Source of the DNA: Candidatus Altimarinota bacterium
GTDB taxonomy: Bacteria > Patescibacteriota > Gracilibacteria > BD1-5 > UBA6164
DNA length: 64,000 bases
Assembly: GCA_028691535.1 (NCBI GenBank)
Contig: JAQUZB010000003.1
Coordinates: 84,492-148,491 of the forward strand
Reading direction: 5' to 3'
The notes beneath the pieces were generated by a model. It saw only the letters and a list, made by a program, of their open reading frames with translations. It had not been told where the DNA came from and made no database searches. How positions within the stretch are numbered: position 1 is the first letter of the stretch; the number at the start of each line of letters is the position of its first letter. A program made the translations under genes and the position numbers. Shown here in pieces: positions 44,762 to 56,267 of this stretch.

Positions 44762-47700
44762 TTAACAATTAGTATCAGCTTTTCAAGCACACTTTTCCCA
44801 TTCTTTTTTCTGACTATCATAGTAAAAGATAGGAATTGCAATAAGTGTTAAGATTGCGCTTGATGATAATCACCAAACTATACTCCGTGCAAGTCAGCTC
44901 CAAACTGGATCTGATGTTATCTTGATCGCTCAAAATATAGCAGAAATACTAGTAAGCATGATTGGCATAAATCTAATATATGCTGCATTTAAAATTGCTT
45001 TTTCAATAGTCCAACCTTTTTTCTTCAAAATATCTATATAATCTATAAGCAAGATTGCATTTCAAACAACTATTCAAGCCAAACTTATAACTCAAATCAT
45101 TCAAGTTGCATTAAAATATTCATTTTTCAATAAATATAATAAAGAAAACCCAGGAAAAATACCAAAAAATCAAAGTAAAAATGGAAGCATAACTATTCAA
45201 GCAACTGAAAAACTTCTAAATTGTCATACAATTAAAAAGTAAATCGCAATCAAAGCCAAAATCATAGCTGTTCACAAATCTCTAAAAGTATCCATTGTAA
45301 GTTTCCATTCTCAATCCCACTCCAATTTATATGTTTTTCAATCTTCTAATCATCTGTATTCTATTCAATAAAATCATGATTTTACAACTTCATATCTTCA
45401 TCCCAAAAATTCATCAGATTTCAAAATAGACATTAATTTAACAATTGGATAAACAACAGAATTATCTCACATTTCAGAATAAATAAAGTTTGTTTTTTCT
45501 CTACCATCAGTATTTATTTCAGGATTTACAAATTCATAACTGATATTTGCTATACTTGAAAGTGAAATTTTAACTCAGTCTTTATTTGTAAACACTATAT
45601 TTTCAAGTAAATCCAAAGTTTCACTTTGTTCATTTTTTACTCATAAGATTATATTTGTTGGTTCAAGAGATGAACTATCTTTAATTATACTTATATTTAC
45701 TGTATTTTTAGCGATTGCAAGAGTATTTGCAACTTGTTCTACATCTAATCAAGCCAGAGCAATTGATTCATGATCTAGTTTTACATTTACCTTTCTATAT
45801 GTTGTAGAAAGTGTATTATTTAAATCTGCTAAACGACTACTTACTTCTAATTTTTTAACTTCATCATATATCTTTTTTGTAAAAATATCTAGATTTACTC
45901 AGTCATCTCATCATTTTAATTTTATCATGAAAGTTGATCTAACTGGTGGTCCTGGAGGATCTTCCAAAAGTCTCAATTTCACATCTGGATATTTTTCTAG
46001 TAAATATTCAGTTAAAAATGGTCTTATATTAAAAGTATAATTTTCTGATTTAATCCTATCTGGATTTTCCTCCTTTGGAATTAAATTAATTCTTGATGAA
46101 ATTTGATACTCTTCTACCCTATTACTTCATCATCTAAAAAGATTAGCAAAATCTCACATAAATGGTGTTCAAATAGTAGAACTTATATTTTTAGCTATAT
46201 CTAATTCTGCTGGAAGATTATAATTATTTAAAAAGAAATTTTCTATATCTTTTTCTACTTTAAACATTTCTTCAACACTAGTTCATCTGATACCATCAAC
46301 CCATAAATATACTTGGTCTTTATCAGATTTAGGAAGCATACGAGCTTTAAATATTCAAAAATATATAGGTAAAACCATAACTAAAACAAGTGAAATCCAA
46401 AATGTAGCTTTAAATAATTTTCTATTTCTATTAGATTTTTTATCATCATTTATAAAATAATTCATAAATTTTAAATATAATTTTCTTACATCAAATCTAG
46501 ATTCTTTTTTTACAGGATGAGGTTCATTTAAGTCTATATTTTTAGTTGTAATATATGAAACCCAAGGATTAATTGAAAATGCAACAAGTATAGAAAATAA
46601 CAATGCAACAATTGCAAATTTTGGAATTGGTCACATATATTCTCACATCATTCAAGTTACAGCAAACATTCAAGCAAATGAAAGTACCTTTGTAATTGTT
46701 GATAATATAACTCAAGTTCCTACTTCATTTACTGAATCCAAAATTGCTTCTAATTTATGTTTTCAAGTATGAATCCTATCTTCTAAATGTCTATGAATAT
46801 TTTCAACAACAACAATAGAATCATCAACCAACATTCATATAACCAAGATCAATGCAAAAAGTGAAATCCTATTTATATTGTATCAAACAATATAAGAATA
46901 TAAGAAAACAAGAGACAATATTAAAGGTATAGAAGTTGCCGTATTTAAAGCATTTTTCCATCAAAGAAATAAAACTAAGATAACTACAACTATGATTATT
47001 GATTCAATTAAATCTGTAATTAAGTTACTAGTTGCCAATTGTGCTTCGGCTCATTCATCTTGAATTATTTCGACTTTTACATCTTTTGGAAGCTCTTTAA
47101 TTATTTCTTCCATCCTAGTTTTTACATCATTTGTAACAAAAACTCAATTAGTTCCAACTTGTTTTCAAATTCAAAGTAAAACAGAACTATTTCAAATACT
47201 AGTTTTTTCAGAAAATAAACTATAATTTGATATTTTTTTATCTCAAATACTTATATCAGAAACATCTCATAAATAAAGAATATTTCAATTAATATTTGAA
47301 ATAACTAATTTTTTAAGTCCTTCAATATCTTCTACTTTTCAGCTAGTTTCCAAAAAAACTCTATCCTTATCATTTACAGAAAAATTTCAACTTGGTAAAC
47401 TTAGATTATTTTTTTTAAGTACAGAATATATTTGCATAATATCTGTATTTTTAGCTTCAATCTTATCTAAATCTAAGTTTATAACTATATTTTTATTCAT
47501 TCATCAAACTATATCTAGAGTTGTTACATTTTTTATAGTTTTTAGTTTATTTTTTATTATATTAGCTATTTGACGAAGATAGATTTGTTCTTCATTTTGT
47601 GATAAAGTTGAAACATTAGAGTTTGTTTTATTATCATAATAAATTGCATAAGTAATTTGTGGCAATTCTTCAGGATTTATAGTTGTAACAATTGGATTTC

Positions 47701-48076
47701 AAACTCATAATGGCTTTAAAGATAGATTATCATTTATTTTTTGATTTATTCTAATCTTTGCTTTTTCACTATCTTCTCAAACTTTAAATTTAGCCATTAA
47801 TCAAGCATAATTATCTCAAGAAACTCCATAAATTTCATCAATTCCCTCTATTTCCATAAGTTTATTTTCAAATGGAGAAACTATATATTTGTTTATTTCA
47901 TCTGAAGTTAATCAGTTTGATTCAATAAATATATTAAATGCAGGAACTACAATTGTAGGATTATATTGCTTTGGAAGTACCAAATAACTACCAATTCATG
48001 AAATCAATATAACAATAATCAAAACAAATGTAAGTTTTGAATTTTGTATAAAAAATTTTGCTATACTACTAAACAT
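44762..48076 (-). CDS. RND efflux pump permease (AcrB/MMPL type)
   Basis: 1104 aa, near the usual AcrB length. TM1 is at about 10-30, a large outer loop spans 40-370, and six TM helices follow with GMLVDDSIVVVENIHR, whose acidic pair carries the proton. A second outer loop and TM set complete the two-fold repeat. The C-terminus ends CAGKADTNC. It extrudes metals, drugs or lipids. The membrane fusion gene (48308-50155) lies upstream on the same strand, but a plus-strand insert sits between them. Confidence 0.95.
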
Positions 48077-48126
48077 TAATTAATAGTTAATTATAAAATA
48101 TTTGACAATTGTAATTTTTATTTATA

Positions 48127-48255
48127 ATGAAAAAATCAATTTTGACAAAGTCTCTTTTCCAATTTTCAGGGAGTAAAAAGATGGCAAAGTATAATCCGAA
48201 TAAGCAAAAACGGGTCGACAAGAAGGATGCTCGCAACAAGCGGCGTCAAAAATAA
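48127..48255 (+). CDS. Small basic protein in a G+C-rich insert (24 aa from 48181, or 42 aa)
   Basis: The internal ATG 48181 follows a canonical AGGGAG at 7-bp spacing, unlike neighbouring genes. It starts MAKYNPNKQKRVDKK and ends RRQK, so more than half of its 24 residues are Lys, Arg or Asp. An upstream in-frame ATG at 48127 would give 42 aa but has no SD. Codons such as CGG, CGC, GTC and AAG are rare in this genome. After the stop there is another GGGAGG and a strong terminator. It could also be a structured RNA. I do not recognise a family. Confidence 0.5.
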   Translation: MKKSILTKSLFQFSGSKKMAKYNPNKQKRVDKKDARNKRRQK

Positions 48256-48276
48256 GAAAGGGAGGAAATTAGAGAG

Positions 48277-48305
48277 ACGGCTATCAATGGTAGCCGTTTT
48301 TGCTT
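48277..48305 (+). terminator. Strong G+C-rich terminator
   Basis: ACGGCTATC-AAT-GGTAGCCGT forms a 9-bp stem (one G-T pair) followed by T5-G-C-T6. Its T-tract exists only on the plus strand, so it ends transcription of the small basic ORF. Confidence 0.88.
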
Positions 48306-48307
48306 TT

Positions 48308-50155
48308 TTAATTTATTTTTTCTCAGTCATAGAAATTATCTTTTCATTCAGTTATAATTATATCTCATGATTTTAATCAAGTTATATTAGAAAACTTATC
48401 ATTTGATTTAATTATTTCTATTTTTTTAAAAGTCAGAACTCAGTCATCTCATAAGATATAAACTCAAGGAATCATATATTTTGAAACAATTGCAGAATTT
48501 GGGATAAGTAAACTATCAAAATCTGAAATATTACTTAAAAAAACCTTTGTGTAAGTTCAAATTTTTAAGTTAAATGTATTTTTGAAACTTATTTCAACTT
48601 TTGTTTTCTTTGTAATCAAATCCTTACTTGGATAAATCATAGAAATCTTTGCTTTTACTTGTTTTTCATATCATTCTACATCAAGCAATATATCTTGTCA
48701 TAATGCTATATTTTGTAAAACACTATCTTCAACCAATATATCAAGTTTCATATTTTTTGCATCTGCCATAACAAAAACAGGCATTCATCATCAAATAACT
48801 TGTCATAGTTCTACATTTTTTGATACTATTACTCAAGAAATAGGACTTCTAATTTCTCAAGAATTTATCATAACTGCTGAACTATTTTTTTGTCAATTTG
48901 CTTCATTTATCTTTAAATCTATTTCATTTATACTAGTTTCTTTTTGTTTTTTTAATGATTCAATTCATAAAATTATTTCTTTTATTTGAGAATCAGCAAC
49001 TTGATTTTGAGTTTTAGTTTCATTTATTTTTGCATCATTTCAAGCCTTTGATTGATCATAAGTTCTTTGAGCTAATTGTACTTGTTTTTCCAGTAAATCT
49101 AATTGTAATTTCTTTTGATCATAGAAATCTCAAAGTGATTGTTTACTTCATTTTATTCATAAAAAATAATCTCAAGAAACAGTCATCAAACTAGATTCAA
49201 CATTTGTTCAAAAAGTACTTATTGTATTTTTATATCAATCAAGAGTTTCTTTTGATAAAGATATATTTTCAACAGTATAATCTAGAACATCATATGTATT
49301 ACTTAACAATAATTTCATACTTTCTGCCAATTCTTCTCATAAATTCAGAGTTTTTAGAAGCACTTCATTACTTGGATCTTTGTTTTCTATTTCCTCATCA
49401 TACAATTTTTTATAACTTTTATACAATTCATAAGTTATGAAAAATTGTTTTTTTGATTCTACATATTTAGATGGATTTTTAGCACTTAAATATATTTCAT
49501 AACTATTATTTTTATTTTCATTTGCACTTGTTACTCATAAGATTTCATCAACAAAATTTATAATAGAAGTATCTAGTATAACTGATGAAACAATCGCATT
49601 TTTAGAATTGTTATATATGTTTTTTTCCTTTGTATCAAAGATAATTTTTGTGTTTTCAAGATTTAATTTAGCAGTTTCAAGTCAAGTAAGTGCTGTATCT
49701 AGATTTGTATTACTTATATTTTTAACATCTTCTAATCAAGTAATTACTCAATTTTTTCAAATCATAGCTTGATTTTGTTTTTCTTCCATTGCTTTTATTT
49801 GTTCATCATACATTGCAATAGTTGAATTTTTTAAATCTTGCAATCATAAAATAGCACTATCCGAAGTATTGTAACCAACTTTTGCTTCCATAGAATCAAG
49901 AGTTAACAATAAATCTCAAGCATTTACATAATCACCCTCTTTAACATATAATCAATCTACTCTTCATCATAGCTTTGTTGAAAGATTTGTAGAATTTTCT
50001 CACTCTAAATATCAAACATAAGTATTGAAATTATCAACACTTCATGAAAATACACTTCAAGTTTGAAAGTATTTTTTTTGAATTTGAACTTCTTGTTCTG
50101 TTCAACATGAGAACAAAAATAAGCTAAAAGATAGGATTATAAATAGTTTTTTCAT
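48308..50155 (-). CDS. RND membrane fusion lipoprotein (HlyD/AcrA type)
   Basis: 615 aa. The lipobox is in LFLFSCGTEQ. An N-terminal lipoyl half (RVDGLYVKEGDYVNAGDLLL) is followed by an unusually long helical hairpin (about 130-440), the second lipoyl half (IRSPISGVIVSKNVELGQVI) and a beta-barrel to about 600. It links the RND permease to the outside. The hairpin is longer than in AcrA (about 400 aa in total). It starts 5 bp below the ArsR stop. Confidence 0.9.
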
Positions 50156-50159
50156 TTTT

Positions 50160-50450
50160 TTATTTATCATTAAATATTATTTTCATAGCAGATATTAATT
50201 CTAGTATCTTGTTATCAGAAATCTTATAAAAAACTTCTTTTCATTTTTTTTCTGATTCCAAAAGTCATTCTAGTTTCATTTTTCACAAATATTGTGAAAT
50301 TTGAGATTGTGAAATAGTTGAACAAGTCATAATTTCACTTACATTTTTTTCTTCATTTCATAAAAAACAAAGTATTGCTAGTTTATCTTTATTTGAAAAA
50401 CTTTTCATTAAATCAGCTATTTTATCAACTCTTTGGATTATTTCTTTCAT
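50160..50450 (-). CDS. ArsR-family transcriptional regulator
   Basis: 96 aa winged helix: ADLMKSFSNKDKLAILCFL, the recognition region STISQSQISQYLGKMKLEGLL, then KKGKEVFYKIS. Cys occurs at two places (ILCFL and MTCST), a possible metal or redox sensor. It heads the efflux operon and likely represses it. The AT-only upstream region 50451-50535 contains dyads such as ATATATTATAATAT near 50465. Confidence 0.92.
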
Positions 50451-50535
50451 ATTTTTATATATTAATATATTATAATATGTTTATATATTATAGAAAAAAA
50501 TAAAAAAGCAAATTATTTTTTGCTTTTTATCATAT

Positions 50536-51333
50536 TTAAGTTTTAATAATTCTTATCTTCTCTATTTTTTCACATTTCATATCATCTCCTATTTCAACAT
50601 AAACTCATGAAACAAGATATGTACTATCAAGTGATTGTTCTATTTTTCATTTGCTTATACCGCTTAAAAATCTAGGTTTTACACTTTCAAAATCTGCTCA
50701 AATAACAGAATTTAGTGGTCAATTCATACCAACATCACAAATAAAACCTGTTCATTTTTTAAGTATTATATCATCATTTGTTTGAACATGAGTATGTGTA
50801 CCAAACATAAAACTTAGATCTCAATCTAAATAATAAGCCAATCAATAAGCTTCAGCAGTTGCTTCGTTATGAAAATCTAGAACTATTCAATCAAGTTTTT
50901 CTCAATTATAAGAATCAAGGATTTCTCTTGATTTTAAAAATGGATTTGTAACTTTATGATTCATAAAAACTTCTCATTGCATATGAATTACTAAAAGTTT
51001 TTTTCAATTTTTTTCAAAAATCTTATGTCATTTTCAAACTAAATCTTCTTCATAAAAGTTTGCACATCTTATAAGACGAGAATCTTTTTTTCATAGATAA
51101 TCTTTTATTTTTTCAAAATTATCAAAGATATGATCTCAGGAAGTCATAATATCTACTCAAAGTTTTTCAAGCTCAATAATATGTTTTTCAATTGCTCATC
51201 TTCCAGAGCTTACATTATCTACATTTGCTATGATAAAATCAGGATCATATTTTTCCTTTAATTTTGGCAGTTCTTTTCTAAGTCATTCTCTACCAACTCT
51301 ACCGTAAACATCTCAAAATATTAATAATTTCAT
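50536..51333 (-). CDS. ymdB: YmdB-family metallophosphoesterase
   Basis: 265 aa. Metal ligands are in KLLIFGDVYGRVGREGL, FIIANVDNVSSGRG, TSGDHIFD, VIHMQGEVFMNHK and FGTHTHVQTND, as in the YmdB/TIGR00282 family of cyclic-nucleotide phosphodiesterases. One usual Asn-Glu pair is ANVDN here. The length is normal. It follows the 366-aa membrane protein by 19 bp and may be co-transcribed. Confidence 0.92.
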
Positions 51334-51352
51334 TTAAATATTTTTATAAAAA

Positions 51353-52453
51353 TTAAAGTTTTTCTTCCTTTTTAACAACTGTTTTAATTTTCTTCTCTAT
51401 CTTTTCTTCATCAATCACTATATCTCAAGTAAATATTAATCTACTGTAAACAGAATTTAAAATCATAGTAAATACTCAAAATATAAATATAAATTCAAAA
51501 ATATTAAAAAATTTTAAATAAATATAATATCTTGTTTGCATAGAATTTATAACTTCATTATCTTTTCAAGCAAATTTTTGTTCTAATCATTCATAAAGAT
51601 AAGTATTTATTCACTTCATTGTTACTTGATCTTCTGGTTTTAAATTTAAGTATTCAGCATAATTATTTAAATCACTATAATTTCAAGAAATATAAGTAGA
51701 AACTATAGAAAAAGGTAGATAAATTGAAAATGAAAGAAGGAAAATAAGAGTAGTTTTTAAGAATTTCTTATATCATTTTGTTATATCATATGATTTTTTC
51801 AATATTTCTTTTATGCTAAGATTTTCAAATCTTTTATCAACTAATATAAAATAAGAAAATACAAATCTATAAAATAAATAATACAATTTTACTAATAATA
51901 AGATAAAAACTACTAAAGAAATAATAGAAAATAAATTGCTATAATTTCATAAAACTAAATTAGTTGTAGCATCAACTCAACCAAAAAGTAAAACTAAAAC
52001 AAAGATAATTACCAAGAAAAAGAAAATTGGTAAAATAAATATAAGTAAACCTAGAAGAGTTAATAAAACATATTTTAAATATAATTTATAATCTAAATAA
52101 GACTTATTTAAATATGGTATTTTAGTTCATTCTAAATATCAGTTATATAATTTTATAAATAATATAAAACTAAAAAAATAACTTATACTATAAGCAAGTA
52201 ATGATAATAAATATATAAGATTTCAAAATAAACTAGTCATAAATACACTATTTATAACTGAGTTTATAAAATCCGAAAATGGTACTCAAGAAAATAATGA
52301 AAAAATATAAAATATGATTGCAAACGGTACAATTGATAAAAATCAGATAAAAGTTGCATATAAAAAAATCATTATTTTAGAAATATTCCAATGTAATAAA
52401 TTTTTATAAAGTCATATTACATCATTAAAAGTATTTTTTAAAATGTTTTTCAT
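51353..52453 (-). CDS. Polytopic membrane protein, 366 aa
   Basis: About six TM helices in pairs, with a soluble stretch near 200-300 (SIKEILKKSYDITKGYKKF) and a Lys/Glu-rich C-terminus (KIEKKIKTVVKKEEKL). Glycerophosphoryl-diester-phosphodiesterase membrane-domain or DUF975 proteins look similar, but no motif settles this. It lies upstream of ymdB on the same strand and is divergent from the sugar transferase. Confidence 0.72.
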
Positions 52454-52557
52454 AATTAATTTTTAATATATAATTGGCTTCTATTTTAATAAAATAGATA
52501 CAATTTGCAAAATAAAAACAAAAATGTAGAATATAACAAAATAATTTAATTATATTT

Positions 52558-54033
52558 ATGAAAAAACACGATATAATTTTTTGAATTATCAGATTACCAC
52601 TTGATTTTTTTATCATATTTTCAAGTTTTTTTGTGGCGAGAGAAATAAGAGCTGTTCCAGATTTATTACCTATTTGGCTAAATCTACCTATAAAAACTAT
52701 TGATAATGAAAGTCTAGCTTTATTTGCTATATTTTGAGGTTTTTTATACTTATTTATACTTTCAATTCACTCATTATATTTACTAAAAATAACATCTTCA
52801 AAAATAAATGAATTTCTGCAAATAATAAGATATTCATTTTATTGGATGATTTTCTTCTCATTTTTTGTATTTTTATGAAAATGAATAGTTTATCAAACTG
52901 ATATACCTAGACTTATAATTTTTTATACATTTTTGATTTGAACAATTTGAGTTATTTTATGAAGAATATTACTTAATAATTTTGAGTATTTTTTACTTAG
53001 AAAATGAATATTATCAAAAAGAAAACTACTACTTATTTCAAATAAACTTCCTGAAAAGATAAGCGAAATAATTGATGATATAAATGATTCTAAAGTATAC
53101 AAAATAATTTGATATTCTAACAAAGAAAAAATAGAAAATAATTCCTTGAGATACAAATGAAATATAGAAAAAATTAAAATACTTTTTGAAAAAAAGAAAT
53201 GTGATGAAATCTTGTATATAGATAGTGATTACAACAAAAAAGAACTACATGAATTATGGGAATTAACTAGGATTTTTGCAGTTAGATATAGATATATAAC
53301 AAATTCATTTGATGTAACTAAAACAAATACAACTCTAACTCTTATAAATAAGATTCCAGTAATTGAGATTAAAAATACTTCTCTTGATAATTGGGCAAAA
53401 GTATTTAAGAGAATATTTGATTTATTTGCTTGAATAATTTGAATAATTTTAACCTCTCCATTGATATTAATTGTTTGAATATTAATAAAGATAGAAGATC
53501 CCAAATGACCAGTTTTTTATAAAAATTCTAGAATTTGAAAATCATGAAAAAGATTCAATCTATACAAATTTAGGTATATGAAATGGGAATACTGCATAAA
53601 AGATGCTTATACAAAAATAAATAAAAATGATGAAGCTTTGTTATTTGAAAAAGAATTAATTGAAAAAAGTTCAAGTAGAAATTGACCATTGTACAAGATA
53701 AAAGATGATCCTAGAAAAACTAAGATTTGAAATTTTATAGAAAAATACTCAATTGATGAGATTCCACAATTTTTTAATCTAATAATTTGAAATATGAGTC
53801 TTGTTTGACCAAGACCACATCAACCAAGAGAAGTAGAAAAATATAGTATAGATCAAAAAAGATTACTAACTATAAAACCTGGAATTACATGAATGGCTCA
53901 AGTAAATGGAAGAGAAACAAACGATTTTAAAAAAGAAGCTGAACTTGATATATTTTATATAGAGAATTGGAATATGTTACTTGATATGAAAATAATATTA
54001 AAAACTTTTAGTGTAATATTATCAAGAAAATAA
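52558..54033 (+). CDS. Undecaprenyl-phosphate sugar-1-phosphate transferase (WcaJ/PglC type)
   Basis: 491 aa. Four N-terminal TM helices (1-150) and a nucleotide-binding-like middle precede the bacterial sugar transferase domain from about 285: KRIFDLFAGIIGII, GPVFYKNSRIGKSGKRFNLY, YSIDEIPQFFNLIIGNMSLV, GPRPHQP and KPGITGMAQVNGRE. It transfers a sugar phosphate to the lipid carrier to start glycan synthesis. It is monocistronic with its own terminator; a glycosyltransferase lies at 56.3 kb. Confidence 0.95.
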
Positions 54034-54070
54034 AAAAACATTTACTTTATTAAAAAGTAAATGTTTTTTT
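54032..54070. terminator. Terminator
   Basis: Stem ACATTTACTTT with loop ATTAA and AAAGTAAATGT between A- and T-tracts. It separates the sugar transferase from the convergent pilin-like gene. Confidence 0.88.
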
Positions 54071-54085
54071 AAAATATATAATAAA

Positions 54086-55279
54086 TTAATCTTTTATACA
54101 TCTAACAGAGTAACCATTTGTCTTAAGTGTATATATAGATCTAAAAAGGTTATCATCCCATTTTAAATACCTATAGTATGCATTAATACCATAAGAAGTA
54201 CTAGTCCAAAAATGACCATATTGACCACGACGAGCAAAACTAGAACCATTAAAATACGCGACACCTGCTAAAGGTAATTTTAAAGCTTTAACTATATTAT
54301 TTGTTTCATCTTTTCATGATTGAACTGACCATCATATATTTATACTTCATCAATTTTGTGCAGCAATATAATTATTTAAAGTATCAAATTCTGTTCTACT
54401 TGGTACATGATATCACACTCAACATGCTCAATCATCTCATTGTTCATTTGCTTCAATTATATTATTAGCATTTAAGTCATTATATGTTCACAATGATCAT
54501 GTCCATGTATATAATTTTCACCATAGATTATTAACTCAATATGTTGGATTATATACATTTTCCTTTTCATTACTTGGTCTATTACATCAAGTTGTTAAAT
54601 TTCAAGTATAATCATAACAATCTTGTTCTATATTATATTCAAATCAATTTCATAGTGTTGAGTTACATCATGCCCATATTTGTGTTCAAATTGTTATATC
54701 ATCTATATCACAATTTGGATCTAATGATCTCCATCATGTCAAAATTATATCATATGGTAAATCTACTCATTCATCTACTACATAATAATCTTTATTATTT
54801 ACTGTTATACTTGGACTATCTCAAGTTTTTAGTGGATAGTAATTTCACTTCACTACTGCTTGACCTACTTCTTCATTTATTGTTGAAATTTGTACGAATT
54901 TATATGCTCATGTTCATGATCATCATACACTATATGATAATACATAATCTCATTTTGATACTGGATCTTTAAAATTTTTTCATTCTTCTTTTAGGTTTTG
55001 AAAATTTGCTGTTCATTGGATTGATATTCCGTTATTATTATCTATTGTTAATCAACTATTTGTTTTTATAGTATTTATTAAGCTTGATAATGGTGTTCAT
55101 TTTGTTACTTCTATTGATATCTTTTTTTGTATATTATTTATATCACTTATTCTTTTACTATCTCTTGCTCCTGTACTATAACCTTGTAGGTTTATAAAGG
55201 CTATTGTACCAAGAATAGCTAGTATTGTTATTACTACGATTAGTTCTACTAGTGTGAAGGCATTTAGCTTTTTATTCAT
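54086..55279 (-). CDS. Type IV pilin-like protein with C-terminal FISUMP (Fib_succ_major) domain
   Basis: 397 aa. The prepilin signature is MNKKLNAFTLVELIVVITIL, with Glu5 after processing, giving the hydrophobic stalk helix. A middle region of about 200 residues holds Ig-like strands and several Cys. The C-terminal FISUMP domain (about 255-397) has GKLYTWTGSLGTYNDLNANN, CGVGYHVPSRTEFDTL, RRGQYGHFWTSTSYG and ending NGYSVRCIKD. FISUMP folds are lectin-like and probably make this an adhesive pilin. Glycines of the last 60 codons are all GGT, while the middle uses UGA. Confidence 0.93.
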
Positions 55280-55389
55280 ATATAAAATTATAAGTATTAA
55301 ATAAATAAAATATATAGTATATACTTTAATAATCAATAATTTATTATTTAATTACTTGATTTAGTATATAATTATAGTAAAATAAAAGC

Positions 55390-55785
55390 TTAATTTAATC
55401 TTATCTCTATTTCCCTTTCATCTTCATTTTCTGTTTTTTTCAAAGTTATAGTTATATCAGCTTTATAGTATTTTTCCAATAATTCTGGCCATTCTATAAG
55501 TATAACTCATGTATTGTTATCCAAGATATCTTCTCAACCTATTGCAAAAAATTCATCATAATTAGTTAATCTATATAAATCAAAATGATAATTATCTGAG
55601 TATTTATTATAATATGTATAAGTTGGAGAAATAACATCTTCTTTAACTCAAAGTAAATCATTTAAAATATGCTTTGAAATAGTGGTTTTTCAAGCTCATA
55701 AATCTCATTTTAAAAAGATTATACAAGGAGTTTTTATCTCTAAATTAAGTGATGTAATATTATTTATGGAATATTTTTTAATCAT
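55390..55785 (-). CDS. tsaE: tRNA threonylcarbamoyladenosine biosynthesis ATPase TsaE
   Basis: 131 aa. Walker A is FLKGDLGAGKTTISKHIL (about 28-45), followed by SPTYTYYNKY and HFDLYRL, then ILIEGPELLEKYY. TsaE supports TsaD/TsaB in making t6A37 of ANN-decoding tRNAs. The length is normal. It is divergent from the STAS gene, 91 bp away. No tsaB or tsaD is in the window. Confidence 0.94.
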
Positions 55786-55876
55786 ATCAAGAAAAAAATG
55801 TGTTAAAATTTGATTTAAATTATTATTTGATATATAATAAAGCTATAAATTTAGTAAAATAACTATATTACATATT

Positions 55877-56227
55877 ATGGAAACATTAATAGAAGTAAAT
55901 AAAAAAGAGGAAAATTGAATTATTATTTTCGAATTTACATGAGAATTAGATGAAACTAATGCAGATAAAACATTTAAAAGTATTTATGATGCAATTGGTG
56001 ATTTTGGTAATAAAAAAATCATTCTAAATATGTCTGGTTTAAAATATCTAAACTCTAAATCAATTGGTTATATTGCCGATGTATTTTCAAATATAGAAGA
56101 CAATGAAGGTCAAATGCAAATTTCAAACTGTTCTGAATGAGTAAAAGATATTTTAGAACTTGTTGGGATTACAACTATTGTACCTACAGTTGCTGATGAA
56201 AAAGATGCAATTAAAGCTATGAGTTAA
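55877..56227 (+). CDS. STAS domain protein (anti-sigma factor antagonist-like)
   Basis: 116 aa, single STAS fold: FEFTGELDETNADKTFKSIY, KKIILNMSGLKYLNSKSIGYI with the Ser region used for phosphorylation in SpoIIAA-type proteins, and a last helix LELVGITTIVPTVADEKDA. It could act in a partner-switching pathway, but no anti-sigma kinase or sigma factor lies nearby. It ends TAA TAG and has its own terminator. Confidence 0.9.
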
Positions 56228-56236
56228 TAGTAAAAT

Positions 56237-56267
56237 AAAAAAATATGGATTTCATCCATATTTTTTT
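56237..56267. terminator. Bidirectional terminator
   Basis: Stem AAAAATATGGAT with loop TTC and ATCCATATTTTT between the convergent STAS and glycosyltransferase genes; it touches the glycosyltransferase stop. Confidence 0.88.

Noticed and set aside
48181..48305. tmRNA, SRP RNA or RNase P RNA in the G+C-rich insert
   Set aside because: None of their conserved cores (tag-loop tRNA-like ends, GNAR tetraloop domain, P4 helix) is recognisable.
54541..54972. 143-codon plus-strand frame rich in Leu, Tyr and His
   Set aside because: It lies antisense within the FISUMP pilin, whose frame has a prepilin motif and a recognised C-terminal domain.
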